DNA from: CALBPI01 sp963922335 | GTDB taxonomy: Bacteria; Pseudomonadota; Gammaproteobacteria; Steroidobacterales; Woeseiaceae | Length of the DNA stretch: 64,000 nucleotides | NCBI GenBank assembly: GCA_963922335.1 | Contig: CAWUIB010000005.1 | Span: 124,001 to 188,000 of the forward strand | Reading direction: 5' to 3' | In this document: one piece after another, positions 42,464-50,692 of the stretch | Numbering within the stretch: the stretch's first letter is position 1 | Layout: each line of letters opens with the position of its first letter | Program-made: the position numbers and the translations under genes | Notes under the pieces: generated by a model | What the model saw: only the letters and a program-made list of their open reading frames with translations | The model's database searches: none | What the model was told of the DNA's origin: nothing

Positions 42464-43440
42464 ACCTCCGCGCGCTGGCACTGTGCGCCTGCTTGTGTTC
42501 AACCCCTTGCTTCGGTGACCGTCCTGCAGAGGCCGAAGAGGCTGCGCTGCGGATAGAGCGTGTAGGCGCGATCATCGAGGCGCCCGAGCTTTCTCAATAT
42601 CTCGAATCGCTCACGCTTCGCATATTTCCCGAATTGTCCGGTTCACTGACGATCAAGGTGGTCGCACATCCATCGGCGAATGCATTCTCCCTCGGAGACG
42701 AGCGGATTTACATCCATAGCGGTCTATTTTTGCGTGTTCATCATGAAGCGGAGCTGGCCGCAATCCTCGCACACGAAGGCGCACATCTTTGGCACCGCCA
42801 CGAGCCAGAGAATGCCAATGAGGCCCTGCAAAATGAGGTCGAGGCAGACCGCACGGCGCTCGCGCGACTCCGTTCGACTGGTATTCCGGTTCACTATGGT
42901 GCCGGTCTGTTCCAGCGGTTAATGCAGGAGCGCGAAACGTTCGGTTTCCGCCGTTGGGAAGCTGCAGTGACACATCCCGATCTGGACGACCGGTCACGTC
43001 GCTGGTTGGGGGCGGATGAACGCTCACAATCGCAGTGGGAAAATCCCTCAGACTGGTGGCAGCTCTCATCGAGTGTGTGTGAGTTGACCGTGCAGCAGAT
43101 GCTCGATCGTCAGGACTACGAGCGTTTGGTTTTCTTGCTTGATCAGGAGGATCTCGGATGGGCAGGGGCTGTTCGTGATCTTGCGCTGGCGCAAGCGCTG
43201 CAGGCTCGGAACACACCCGGCGATCGGAAACGTGCTGCAGCGATTTATGCTCGGTTGATCGAAAAGGATCAGGGTCTTCCTGAGGCGTTTTCCGGTCAGG
43301 CGCGCCTGTTCCTGAGGTCCGGTCGTTTGCGTGAGGCTAACCTCGCATTTCGCCGATATCTGGAAAGATCCACCGATCCACAGGGGCGTCGGTGGGCGGA
43401 GTACTACGTCGCGTGGCTCGAATCCCAGGCTTCTCCATGA
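42460..43440 (+). CDS. M48-family metalloprotease with TPR-like C-terminus, exported
   Basis: A 326-residue zinc protease related to BepA/LoiP. From TTG 42460, which overlaps the alkB stop (TTGA), it starts with a signal peptide (about 1-19, with cysteines in CACLCSTPC). The zinc site is HEGAHLWHRH with H105, E106 and H109, and the third ligand is in NEVEADRTA. The C-terminal part (about 220-326) looks like TPR helices (AAAIYARLIEKDQGLPEAFSG). A longer in-frame reading into alkB is possible but lacks a signal peptide. The probable role is periplasmic or outer-membrane quality control; a link to AlkB is only positional. Confidence 0.8.
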   Translation: MNLRALALCACLCSTPCFGDRPAEAEEAALRIERVGAIIEAPELSQYLESLTLRIFPELSGSLTIKVVAHPSANAFSLGDERIYIHSGLFLRVHHEAELAAILAHEGAHLWHRHEPENANEALQNEVEADRTALARLRSTGIPVHYGAGLFQRLMQERETFGFRRWEAAVTHPDLDDRSRRWLGADERSQSQWENPSDWWQLSSSVCELTVQQMLDRQDYERLVFLLDQEDLGWAGAVRDLALAQALQARNTPGDRKRAAAIYARLIEKDQGLPEAFSGQARLFLRSGRLREANLAFRRYLERSTDPQGRRWAEYYVAWLESQASP

Positions 43441-44000
43441 TCTTGGTGCAGCGCAGCCTTTTGGTACTTGGTCTGATAACCCTGATGCAGGGATGCGCAG
43501 GTTCGAAGCCATCTGAAAATGGTGATATTTCCAGTCGCACGTTGGGCATTGCGTTTACGCCCCCCCACCAGTGGTGCACGGTCGGGTCTCGCGAGACCAC
43601 GGCGCGTTACGCTTTCAGGCCATGCGGTGATACGACGACCGTGATCGCCGTGGATCGCTTCTCCCGAAAGATCGAGCTGCCCGACGCGGAAAGCGCAGCG
43701 CAGGAAGTTTTGCTGCCAGAGTCATTAGGCGAAGCATGGATCGCGCGGTTTGTCCGGGAGCTGGATTTTGCAGTAGCGACGATTCACGACGTGGGCCCTT
43801 TGGAGCTCGCGGGACACACAGCAGTCGGTGTGGTCGCCGGCTACCGGACGCCGGACGGCGATCCGATTCTTGTGCGGACTGTTCTTCTTCCGCTGCCGCA
43901 GGGTGTTGTCAGTCTACAACTTCAGCGCCGGGACACTGGTGATCAAGCCAGTGTCGATGCGATGTTCGAAGCGGTCGTCGGCAGTCTCCAGATTCGCTGA
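43437..44000 (+). CDS. Hypothetical lipoprotein
   Basis: I do not recognise the family of this 187-residue protein. The N-terminus has a hydrophobic segment and a possible lipobox ending LMQGC (C about residue 19), although Met and Gln before Gly are atypical. The rest is a compact alpha/beta domain with two cysteines in QWCTVG and FRPCGD. ATG 43437 overlaps the M48 stop (ATGA), so it is the last gene of the DUF411-alkB-M48 unit. It may be a partner of the protease (inference). An earlier in-frame start at 43392 is less likely. Confidence 0.7.
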   Translation: MILVQRSLLVLGLITLMQGCAGSKPSENGDISSRTLGIAFTPPHQWCTVGSRETTARYAFRPCGDTTTVIAVDRFSRKIELPDAESAAQEVLLPESLGEAWIARFVRELDFAVATIHDVGPLELAGHTAVGVVAGYRTPDGDPILVRTVLLPLPQGVVSLQLQRRDTGDQASVDAMFEAVVGSLQIR

Positions 44001-44046
44001 CGGATGTCGTGTGGATTGATGGTCCGAGCGGCGTATTTTGTGTAAA

Positions 44047-44061
44047 TGAGAGTGATTTGCA
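44047..44061 (+). promoter_or_regulatory. Putative Fur box
   Basis: TGAGAGTGATTTGCA matches the Fur 7-1-7 consensus at 10 of 14 defined positions, inside a larger imperfect palindrome with perfect outer arms AAATG and CATTT (44044-44064). It lies 58 bp before the first gene of an iron uptake cluster, where iron-dependent repression is expected. Confidence 0.75.
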
Positions 44062-44118
44062 TTTAATTGTTTGGCAAAATACCGATATTGAATGTGTATG
44101 CGCTGGCAGTAAGGAATC

Positions 44119-44904
44119 ATGATGACGAACAGACGAGGCAGGGTTCTCACCGCCCTCGCTGCGGTTGCCGCTCTTGGCGTTGCGCCCATCGCTCAAGCGC
44201 ACGGTGATCTCGATGAAGAGAAGCTGGAGGAGTTCCAGTTGCATCTGGATGACTATGAACAAGACGTCATTGCGATGATCTCGGCTGTCGCGGACATCGT
44301 CGACAACGCAGACGCGTCCAAAGCGGATACCGATGCACTAATCCAGCAGTGGGAAGACGTCGCGGTCCACGAGGCTATTGAGTTCAAAGCGACACTGGCT
44401 TACCCCGGTGTGTGGCAGGGTTTGATCCAGTTACAAACCGCTGTCGAGAGTGCCGGTGATAAAGATGCCGCAGGCGAAGCGTTGAAAGCAGCGCTCTGGC
44501 AAGGCATGGGTGCGTTGCGAATGGCTGCGACCATGGTGGACCTCATCAACGAAGAGATCTCTGACGAGGCGCCTCTATCCGGACCTGAATCCGTCGATGC
44601 CATTATCTCGGCTTTGAATCGTGCTGTTGAACTCTATGAGGCCGGAGACACCGCGACAGCGGAGAGGACGATTTTTGACAGCTACGAAGATCGTTTTGAA
44701 TACCTGGAAGGTGATTTGATTCCGAAAGACCCTGAGCTCGTGACCAGCCTGGAGGCAGATTTCAATGCGACTTTGCCGCTCGGCATGAAAGCCGGCACGT
44801 CTGTTGATGACGTGCGCGAGATCGTGGCTGCAATGACTCGCAAATTGGAATCCGCTAAGGCGATTCTCGAGGCGGTCGAAGCCGAGCGCGGCACCGTATT
44901 CTGA
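44119..44904 (+). CDS. Periplasmic protein related to the FTR1-associated iron-binding domain
   Basis: A 261-residue exported helical protein: signal peptide ending in AQA (about residue 27), then mature helices rich in Asp/Glu. The C-terminal half (YEDRFEYLEGDLIPKDPELV, then EADFNATLPLGM) resembles the periplasmic helical region preceding the permease domain in FTR1-type iron transporters, but no permease is fused here. This resemblance is from memory of the family, not from a search. The placement strongly supports an iron role: a Fur box precedes it and a ferric ABC importer follows 2 bp after its stop. An AAGGAAT ribosome-binding sequence precedes the ATG. It may bind or deliver iron. Confidence 0.65.
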   Translation: MMTNRRGRVLTALAAVAALGVAPIAQAHGDLDEEKLEEFQLHLDDYEQDVIAMISAVADIVDNADASKADTDALIQQWEDVAVHEAIEFKATLAYPGVWQGLIQLQTAVESAGDKDAAGEALKAALWQGMGALRMAATMVDLINEEISDEAPLSGPESVDAIISALNRAVELYEAGDTATAERTIFDSYEDRFEYLEGDLIPKDPELVTSLEADFNATLPLGMKAGTSVDDVREIVAAMTRKLESAKAILEAVEAERGTVF

Positions 44905-44906
44905 TT

Positions 44907-45959
44907 GTGGATCGCCGATCACTCCTGCGTGCCTTGGTCACAGTGCCGGCGGCCTGTGCCTGGCCGGGTGCATCTATTGCGCAGGGTTTGGATGCGAGCG
45001 AAGAAGGTACAGGCGGACCGATCTCGGTCACGAGCCTGCCAAAACTGAAAGGTAAGTTGACCCTATACCTCGGCCGCGGGGAAGGCGGCTTGTACGAGAA
45101 GATTCTCGAGTCGATCCAGCGGCGCAATCCGGATTTTGACTTGAGGATTCGTCGAGGGCCGTCGACGGCGCTGGCGAATACGCTGGTTGCCGAGTCGAGA
45201 TTCGGTAATCCAAGAGCAGACGTGTTCTGGTCGATCGATGCCAGTTCTCTCGGTCTCGTGGTTGAGGCGGTCGAACCGTCGGCACTGGATGACGAGCTCA
45301 TCGCGTTGCTCAAACCAGAGTATCGGTATGAGCGTTGGCTGCCAATATCCGGGCGCTTCCGCACGCTGGCGTACAACTCAAACTCGGTCAGTTTGAGTGA
45401 GTTGCCAGAGAGCATCATGGCACTGCCGGATGAGGATTTGCGCTTTGGTTGGGCGCCTGCCTACGGCGCCTTTCAATCATTTGTTACGGCGATGCGGTTG
45501 CTGGAAGGCGACGATGCCACCGGCGCGTGGCTTGAATCGCTGCAAGCGCGGAGCAAATCGTACGCTGGAGAATTGAATGTAGTGATGGGTACGAGCCAAG
45601 GCGAATCGGATATCGGTTTCGCGAATCACTACTACACGCTGCGACTTTTGCAGGGTCGACCGGACATGCCACTTGGGCTTGCATTTACTCGTGGCGATGC
45701 AGGTTGCTTATTGAACGCATCGGGCACTGTGATCTTGAAGCCTTCCACGCTAGCTCGAGACTTCGTTCGACATTTGATGACCAACGAGGTGCAGGGCTAT
45801 CTGGCGCGCGAGGCATTTGAAGTGCCATTGCTCGAAGGGGTTCCAAATCCGAAAGGACTGCCACCGCTCGCGAGTTTGCAGCCGCCGAGAGTGGATCTCG
45901 AAAAACTGGCAGACGTACGCCCGACGTTGTCTCTGTTGCGCCAAACCGGGGTGTTGTGA
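44907..45959 (+). CDS. Ferric iron ABC transporter substrate-binding protein, FbpA-like
   Basis: A 350-residue periplasmic binding protein of the FbpA/FutA group. It has a signal segment (about 1-25) and the two-lobe fold, with the phosphate-anion loop (GPSTALANTLVAE) and the tyrosine pair in FANHYYTLRLL that usually coordinates ferric iron. The start is GTG 44907, 2 bp after the FTR1-like gene. The stop overlaps the permease start (GTGA). Thiamine or 2-aminoethylphosphonate binding proteins share the fold, but the Fur box and the tyrosines favour iron. Confidence 0.85.
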   Translation: MDRRSLLRALVTVPAACAWPGASIAQGLDASEEGTGGPISVTSLPKLKGKLTLYLGRGEGGLYEKILESIQRRNPDFDLRIRRGPSTALANTLVAESRFGNPRADVFWSIDASSLGLVVEAVEPSALDDELIALLKPEYRYERWLPISGRFRTLAYNSNSVSLSELPESIMALPDEDLRFGWAPAYGAFQSFVTAMRLLEGDDATGAWLESLQARSKSYAGELNVVMGTSQGESDIGFANHYYTLRLLQGRPDMPLGLAFTRGDAGCLLNASGTVILKPSTLARDFVRHLMTNEVQGYLAREAFEVPLLEGVPNPKGLPPLASLQPPRVDLEKLADVRPTLSLLRQTGVL

Positions 45960-47464
45960 CGAGACTTTCATTTTCCGCTGCGGGTAGTTTCATTATTGCC
46001 CTGTTGGTTTTGTCGCCTATCGTTGTTCTGTTTTTGCTCGGTTGGGGTGCGGAGCTGGATGCGACGGCCGATGCGACTCGATTGCTCATCAATACAGTTG
46101 GTCTTGCGTTAGCGACAGTCGTCGGTTCTGTCTTGGTTGGCGTGCCACTCGCTATTGCCACCGCGCATTGCCGCTTGCGGTTTCGACGCATCTGGCTCGC
46201 GGTTCTCGTCGCTCCTTTAGCGATTCCCAGCTACATAGGTGCGTTTACCTATTTTGCGGCGTTTGGTCAGGGCGGGTTGCTCGCAGAGGCGATTGGCACG
46301 CCGCTTTTCAACATTGAGGGCCCCGTGGGCACAGCACTCGTGATGACCCTCTATACGTATCCGCTGGTTCTGCTCACCACGCGCGCTTCATTGCGTCAGT
46401 TGGACGGGCGCATGGTGGAGGCCGCCAGATGTCTTGGCGCGAGCCTTTCCGAGACGCTGTGGCGGGTCGTTATTCCTCGTGTGCGCAGTGGCGTAGCGGC
46501 GGGCGCTTTGCTCGCGGCGTTGTACTCAATGAGCGATTTCGCGACACCGGCGATTCTTGGCTTCGACACGTTCACACGCGTTATCTACGTAGAGTACAAC
46601 GCGTTTGGTCTCGATAGAGCAGCCCTGTTATCGCTGCATCTGCTGGGCATTATCGCCGTAGTTCTGCTTCTTGAGTCGCGGGTGTCAGTCGATCGCGAAT
46701 CCGGACAACGAGCGTTCGAAATGGAATTGAATACAGTATCCAGAAGCCTCCTTCAGATACTGATGTCGCTGATACTGGTGGCCGCGATAGGCTTGCCCGC
46801 ATGGGTCTTTGGAGCTTGGTTGTTAGATGATGGTGCGACTGGTGTCAGCCTGTCCTTGATCTGGAATACGACCTACCCGGCACTGCTTGCGGCATTGGTC
46901 ACTGTCGTGGCTGCCGTTCCGGTTGCAATGTACGCAACACGCGGCGGGGCTGGTCGCTGGCTGGAGCGAATCTCAACGCTTGGCTATGGTGTTCCTGGCA
47001 TCGTGATGGGCACAGCATTGCTCTACGTCGGTCTTCGACTCGATTGGTTCTATCAGACGGTCGCGTTGCTGGTGCTCGGGCATGTGTTGCGCTTTCTGCC
47101 GTTGGCAGTCGGCCCGATTCGCAATGCGTTCGGCCGCATGGATAAGAACCTCGTTGCGGCGGCGCGAGGACTGGGTGCTTCGCCGTGGGAAGCCTTCCAG
47201 CGTGTCTCGCTCCCATTGCTGGTTCCGGCAGCGGTTTCGGGTGGCGCGCTGGTCTTTCTCGAGGTGATGCGTGAACTGCCATTGACACTGCTGCTCCGGC
47301 CAACGGGTCTTGAGACCCTGACGACGGAGCTTTGGCAGGTCTTTGAGGCGGGATACTTCGGCCGAGCGGCAATTCCAGGCCTGCTTTTGATCGCCATATC
47401 ATCAATAGGCGTCGTCTTGATGATGCGAGGTGAGCGACAACAAGTCAGCGGGGGCGCAAGTTGA
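45956..47464 (+). CDS. Ferric iron ABC transporter permease, FbpB-like
   Basis: A 502-residue permease with two fused membrane halves (about 12 helices), as in FbpB/FutB. Each half has an EAA-type loop contacting the ATPase: VEAARCLGASLSETLWRVVIP in the first half and AARGLGASPWEAFQRVSLP in the second. Start (GTG) and stop overlap the flanking genes by 4 bp, giving a three-gene transporter translated as a coupled unit. The length is typical of the fused-duplicate iron permeases. Confidence 0.9.
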   Translation: MTRLSFSAAGSFIIALLVLSPIVVLFLLGWGAELDATADATRLLINTVGLALATVVGSVLVGVPLAIATAHCRLRFRRIWLAVLVAPLAIPSYIGAFTYFAAFGQGGLLAEAIGTPLFNIEGPVGTALVMTLYTYPLVLLTTRASLRQLDGRMVEAARCLGASLSETLWRVVIPRVRSGVAAGALLAALYSMSDFATPAILGFDTFTRVIYVEYNAFGLDRAALLSLHLLGIIAVVLLLESRVSVDRESGQRAFEMELNTVSRSLLQILMSLILVAAIGLPAWVFGAWLLDDGATGVSLSLIWNTTYPALLAALVTVVAAVPVAMYATRGGAGRWLERISTLGYGVPGIVMGTALLYVGLRLDWFYQTVALLVLGHVLRFLPLAVGPIRNAFGRMDKNLVAAARGLGASPWEAFQRVSLPLLVPAAVSGGALVFLEVMRELPLTLLLRPTGLETLTTELWQVFEAGYFGRAAIPGLLLIAISSIGVVLMMRGERQQVSGGAS

Positions 47465-48486
47465 TGCTCAAACTCAGTGATCTCACGGTTCGGTATGGCA
47501 ACTTCACCGCGGTAGACGGTGTCAGCTTTGAGGTTGGCGCAGCCGAAATCATCACTTTGGTGGGGCCAACGGGCTGTGGGAAGAGCAGCGTGCTGCGGGC
47601 CGTCGCTGGATTCGAGACGCCTTCCGCTGGCGAAATTCAGATTGGTGGCCAAGTCATCAACAAGAGCGCACACCTGCCCCCGGAGCGACGAAACATTGGC
47701 TTGGTGTTTCAGGATTTTGCGCTATTCCCGCACCTGAGCGTCGTGGAGAATATCGGCTTCCGGGTCAAAGACACCGCCCTCGTCACGTTTTGGCTGGAGC
47801 AGCTAGACCTGGGTGCATTGAGAGAACAACGACCCGAAACGTTGTCTGGCGGGCAAAAACAGCGCGTGGCGCTTGCGCGTGCATTGGCTCATGAGCCTAG
47901 CATGGTGTTGCTCGATGAACCGCTTTCGAACCTGGATGCAGCGCTGAAGTCCGACTTGCGCTGGCGTATCCGCGATGCATTGAAGACGGCCGGGGTACCT
48001 GCATTATGGGTCACCCATGATCAGTCTGAGGCGCTGGCCGTAGGTGATCGCGTAGGCGTGATGCGCGCAGGTCGACTGGAGCAGATTGCGGAGGCGGAAT
48101 CCTGTTATCGCGCACCGGCGTCGCGATTCGTCGCCCGATTCCTCGGGGAGGGTGTACTGATCCCCGGCCGCACTTCGCACGGCGCCGTGATCACAGAGTT
48201 CGGCAACGCCACTTACTACTGTGCAGCAGGGCAGCTTCCAAACGACACCAAAGTTGATGTGTTGTTACGACCGCATGATCTCGCGCTCGCCGATGCAACC
48301 GAGAGTAACGCGACGGTGCTGTCGAGCCGCTACGAGGGCGAAACGCGTCTGTGCACAATCGCGACGCCGGCCGGCACCGAAATGAAGGTACGCGTCAATC
48401 ATGAGCAACGTTTCGACGATGGAACATCGGTCGTGGCGGCGATCAGTGCGAGCCACGCGCTACCGGTTTTTGCGACACACGACTAG
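47464..48486 (+). CDS. Ferric iron ABC transporter ATP-binding protein, FbpC-like
   Basis: A 340-residue ATPase that energises the iron importer. It has Walker A GPTGCGKSS, the Q-loop LVFQDFALFPHL, signature LSGGQKQRVALARAL, Walker B MVLLDEPLSNLD and the switch His in WVTHDQSEAL. A C-terminal regulatory TOBE-like domain (about 230-340) is present, as in FbpC/PotA. ATG 47464 follows the permease stop as TGATG; an in-frame TTG three bases earlier is possible. It is the last gene of the Fur-controlled unit. Confidence 0.92.
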   Translation: MLKLSDLTVRYGNFTAVDGVSFEVGAAEIITLVGPTGCGKSSVLRAVAGFETPSAGEIQIGGQVINKSAHLPPERRNIGLVFQDFALFPHLSVVENIGFRVKDTALVTFWLEQLDLGALREQRPETLSGGQKQRVALARALAHEPSMVLLDEPLSNLDAALKSDLRWRIRDALKTAGVPALWVTHDQSEALAVGDRVGVMRAGRLEQIAEAESCYRAPASRFVARFLGEGVLIPGRTSHGAVITEFGNATYYCAAGQLPNDTKVDVLLRPHDLALADATESNATVLSSRYEGETRLCTIATPAGTEMKVRVNHEQRFDDGTSVVAAISASHALPVFATHD

Positions 48487-48526
48487 CTCCCTCGCGCAAT
48501 CCACAGTCGGAGAAGCAAACGGCGCG

Positions 48527-48542
48527 TTAGACCTTAGTCTAA
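48527..48542. promoter_or_regulatory. Inverted repeat between fbpC and aldehyde dehydrogenase
   Basis: TTAGAC-CTTA-GTCTAA has perfect 6-bp arms, and GC-rich flanks (GCGCG and GCGC) extend it with one bulge. It is 41 bp after the transporter stop and ~230 bp before the dehydrogenase. There is no T tract, so it is more operator-like than terminator-like; a LuxR-type response regulator site is possible. The rest of the 288-bp gap (48487-48774) holds no recognisable gene. Confidence 0.35.
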
Positions 48543-48774
48543 GCGCGGCGGACGTTGCTTCGGCCGGACGAGAATTTCAGATTCAAAAACAATGGTTTAT
48601 GTGCTGCCTCGGCGTGCTCTGATGGCGCTTCCGATTCTCTGAATTGTCGTCATACGTCGGCGAGCGTAATGTCGATGCGGGGGACACTCCTGATCGTCAT
48701 TGCGTCAGGCAGGACGCTAACGCGACCAGCGACTGTTCGTATTTGTGACAGCAATGCGTGAAGGAGAATGACGC

Positions 48775-50322
48775 ATGAACAAAGCGACAGATGTTTCGGC
48801 GCTTACGGTTTCACTGACCCAGTTCAATCTGGAAAATCCGTATACACAGAAGCGCTACGACAACTTTATTGATGGCCAATTCGTAGCGCCGCAGTCCGGT
48901 GAGTATTTTGACAACGTCACGCCGATTTCGGGCCAATCGTTTTGTCAGATAGCACGGTCTAATGCGGCTGACATCGAAGCCGCGCTCGATGCGGCTCACG
49001 CCGCGGCGGATGCATGGGGTAAAACCTCGCCTGCGGAGCGCGCGATGATTCTCAACCGAATCGCTGATCGCATGGAGGAGAACCTTCAGACTTTGGCGGT
49101 TGCCGAAACCATCGACAACGGCAAAGCGCTCAGGGAAACCATGGCGGCAGATATCCCACTGGCGATCGACCACTTCCGCTACTTCGCCGGTTGCGTTCGC
49201 GGCGAGGAGGGTTCGATCGCTGAAATTGACGCCAACACCTATGCCTACCACTTTCACGAGCCGCTTGGTGTTGTCGGACAAATCATTCCGTGGAACTTCC
49301 CGATTCTCATGGCGGTGTGGAAACTGGCGCCAGCTTTGGCTGCCGGCAACTGCGTTGTCCTAAAGCCCGCTGAGCAAACTCCTGCTTCCATCATGGTTTT
49401 GATGGAGATGCTCGCGGATCTCCTGCCTGCCGGCGTTGTGAACGTAGTGAATGGATTCGGCCTCGAAGCGGGCAAACCACTAGCGTCGAGTACGCGCATT
49501 GCCAAGATTGCATTCACCGGAGAGACCACGACCGGCCGTCTGATCATGCAGTACGCCAGTCAGAACATTATTCCGGTGACGCTAGAGCTCGGCGGCAAAA
49601 GCCCCAACATCTTCTTTGAGGACGTGTTGAGCGCGGACGATGCCTACTTCGACAAGTGCCTTGAGGGCTTCACCATGTTCGCCTTGAACCAGGGCGAAGT
49701 TTGCACCTGCCCAAGCCGTGCGTTGATTCAGGAGTCGATCTACGAAGACTTCATCGCGCGCGCTATTGAACGCGTCAAAGCGATCAAGCAGGACCATCCG
49801 CTGGATAGCACCACCATGATGGGCGCGCAGTGCTCGCAAGAGCAAATGGAGAAGATCACCAGCTATTTGCAGCTCGGTCGTGACGAAGGCGCAGAAGTGC
49901 TGACCGGTGGTAGTCGTGCGGAATTTGAAGGCGAGATGGCGGGTGGCTACTACATCCAGCCGACGGTGTTCAAAGGCGACAATAGTATGCGGATCTTCCA
50001 GGAGGAGATCTTTGGTCCGGTCGTATCGGTCACGACCTTCAAGGACGAGGCTGAGGCGTTGTCGATTGCCAACGATACACTTTACGGTCTCGGTGCAGGC
50101 GTCTGGACGCGCGACGGCAATAAGGCGTTCAGAATGGGTCGCGAGATTAAGGCCGGTCGGGTCTGGACTAACTGCTATCACCACTATCCAGCGCATGCCG
50201 CGTTCGGTGGCTACAAACAATCAGGGATTGGTCGAGAGAACCACAAGATGATGCTCGGTCATTATCGCCAGACCAAGAATCTCCTGGTTTCCTACGACCC
50301 GAATGCCATGGGCTTTTTCTGA
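48775..50322 (+). CDS. NAD-dependent aldehyde dehydrogenase, ExaC/AldB type
   Basis: A 515-residue aldehyde dehydrogenase of the group used for acetaldehyde and other short aldehydes. It has the NAD-binding strand IPWNFPILMAVWKLAPALAAG, the glutamate in LELGGKSPN and catalytic C310 in NQGEVCTCPS. The final segment YKQSGIGRENHKMMLGHY is typical of the ExaC group. A GAAGGAG ribosome-binding site precedes the ATG. DUF779 follows and overlaps by 20 bp, the usual neighbour for this dehydrogenase. The enzyme might finish the oxidation of aldehydes from alkane or alcohol breakdown (inference). Confidence 0.92.
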   Translation: MNKATDVSALTVSLTQFNLENPYTQKRYDNFIDGQFVAPQSGEYFDNVTPISGQSFCQIARSNAADIEAALDAAHAAADAWGKTSPAERAMILNRIADRMEENLQTLAVAETIDNGKALRETMAADIPLAIDHFRYFAGCVRGEEGSIAEIDANTYAYHFHEPLGVVGQIIPWNFPILMAVWKLAPALAAGNCVVLKPAEQTPASIMVLMEMLADLLPAGVVNVVNGFGLEAGKPLASSTRIAKIAFTGETTTGRLIMQYASQNIIPVTLELGGKSPNIFFEDVLSADDAYFDKCLEGFTMFALNQGEVCTCPSRALIQESIYEDFIARAIERVKAIKQDHPLDSTTMMGAQCSQEQMEKITSYLQLGRDEGAEVLTGGSRAEFEGEMAGGYYIQPTVFKGDNSMRIFQEEIFGPVVSVTTFKDEAEALSIANDTLYGLGAGVWTRDGNKAFRMGREIKAGRVWTNCYHHYPAHAAFGGYKQSGIGRENHKMMLGHYRQTKNLLVSYDPNAMGFF

Positions 50323-50692
50323 GTTGGATGATTCGTCCTTAAACAACACCGGTGGTCGTGTCACAGCGACCGCCGGTGCTCTGGATCTGATCGCTGAGAT
50401 CCGAGGTCGGCATGGCAACGATCTGATCTTCCACCAGTCTGGTGGGTGTTGTGACGGCAGCGCACCGATGTGCCTGCCGCGTGCCGATTTTCCGTTGGGC
50501 GACAGCGATGTGAAGCTGGGCGAAATCGGGGGCTTACCTTTCTACATGAGTGCCGCGCAGTTCGATAAGTGGGCGCACACGGAGCTCGTCATTGACTGTG
50601 TCGACGGCATGGGCGGCATGTTCTCGCTCGACAACGGCACCGGCAGACGATTTCTCACCCGATCCACGGTCTGCGCGGTGGACGCCGACTAA
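50303..50692 (+). CDS. DUF779 domain protein
   Basis: A 129-residue protein with the DUF779 pattern: the N-terminal helix in ALDLIAEIRGRHG, the motif IFHQSGGCCDGSAPMC and the segment DCVDGMGGMFSLDN. Its function is unknown. The family almost always sits next to ExaC/AldB-type aldehyde dehydrogenases, as here, which suggests an accessory role, perhaps metal or cofactor related given the conserved cysteines. The start (ATG 50303) overlaps the dehydrogenase end by 20 bp. The stop overlaps the convergent lipoprotein stop (CTAA). Confidence 0.9.
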   Translation: MPWAFSELDDSSLNNTGGRVTATAGALDLIAEIRGRHGNDLIFHQSGGCCDGSAPMCLPRADFPLGDSDVKLGEIGGLPFYMSAAQFDKWAHTELVIDCVDGMGGMFSLDNGTGRRFLTRSTVCAVDAD

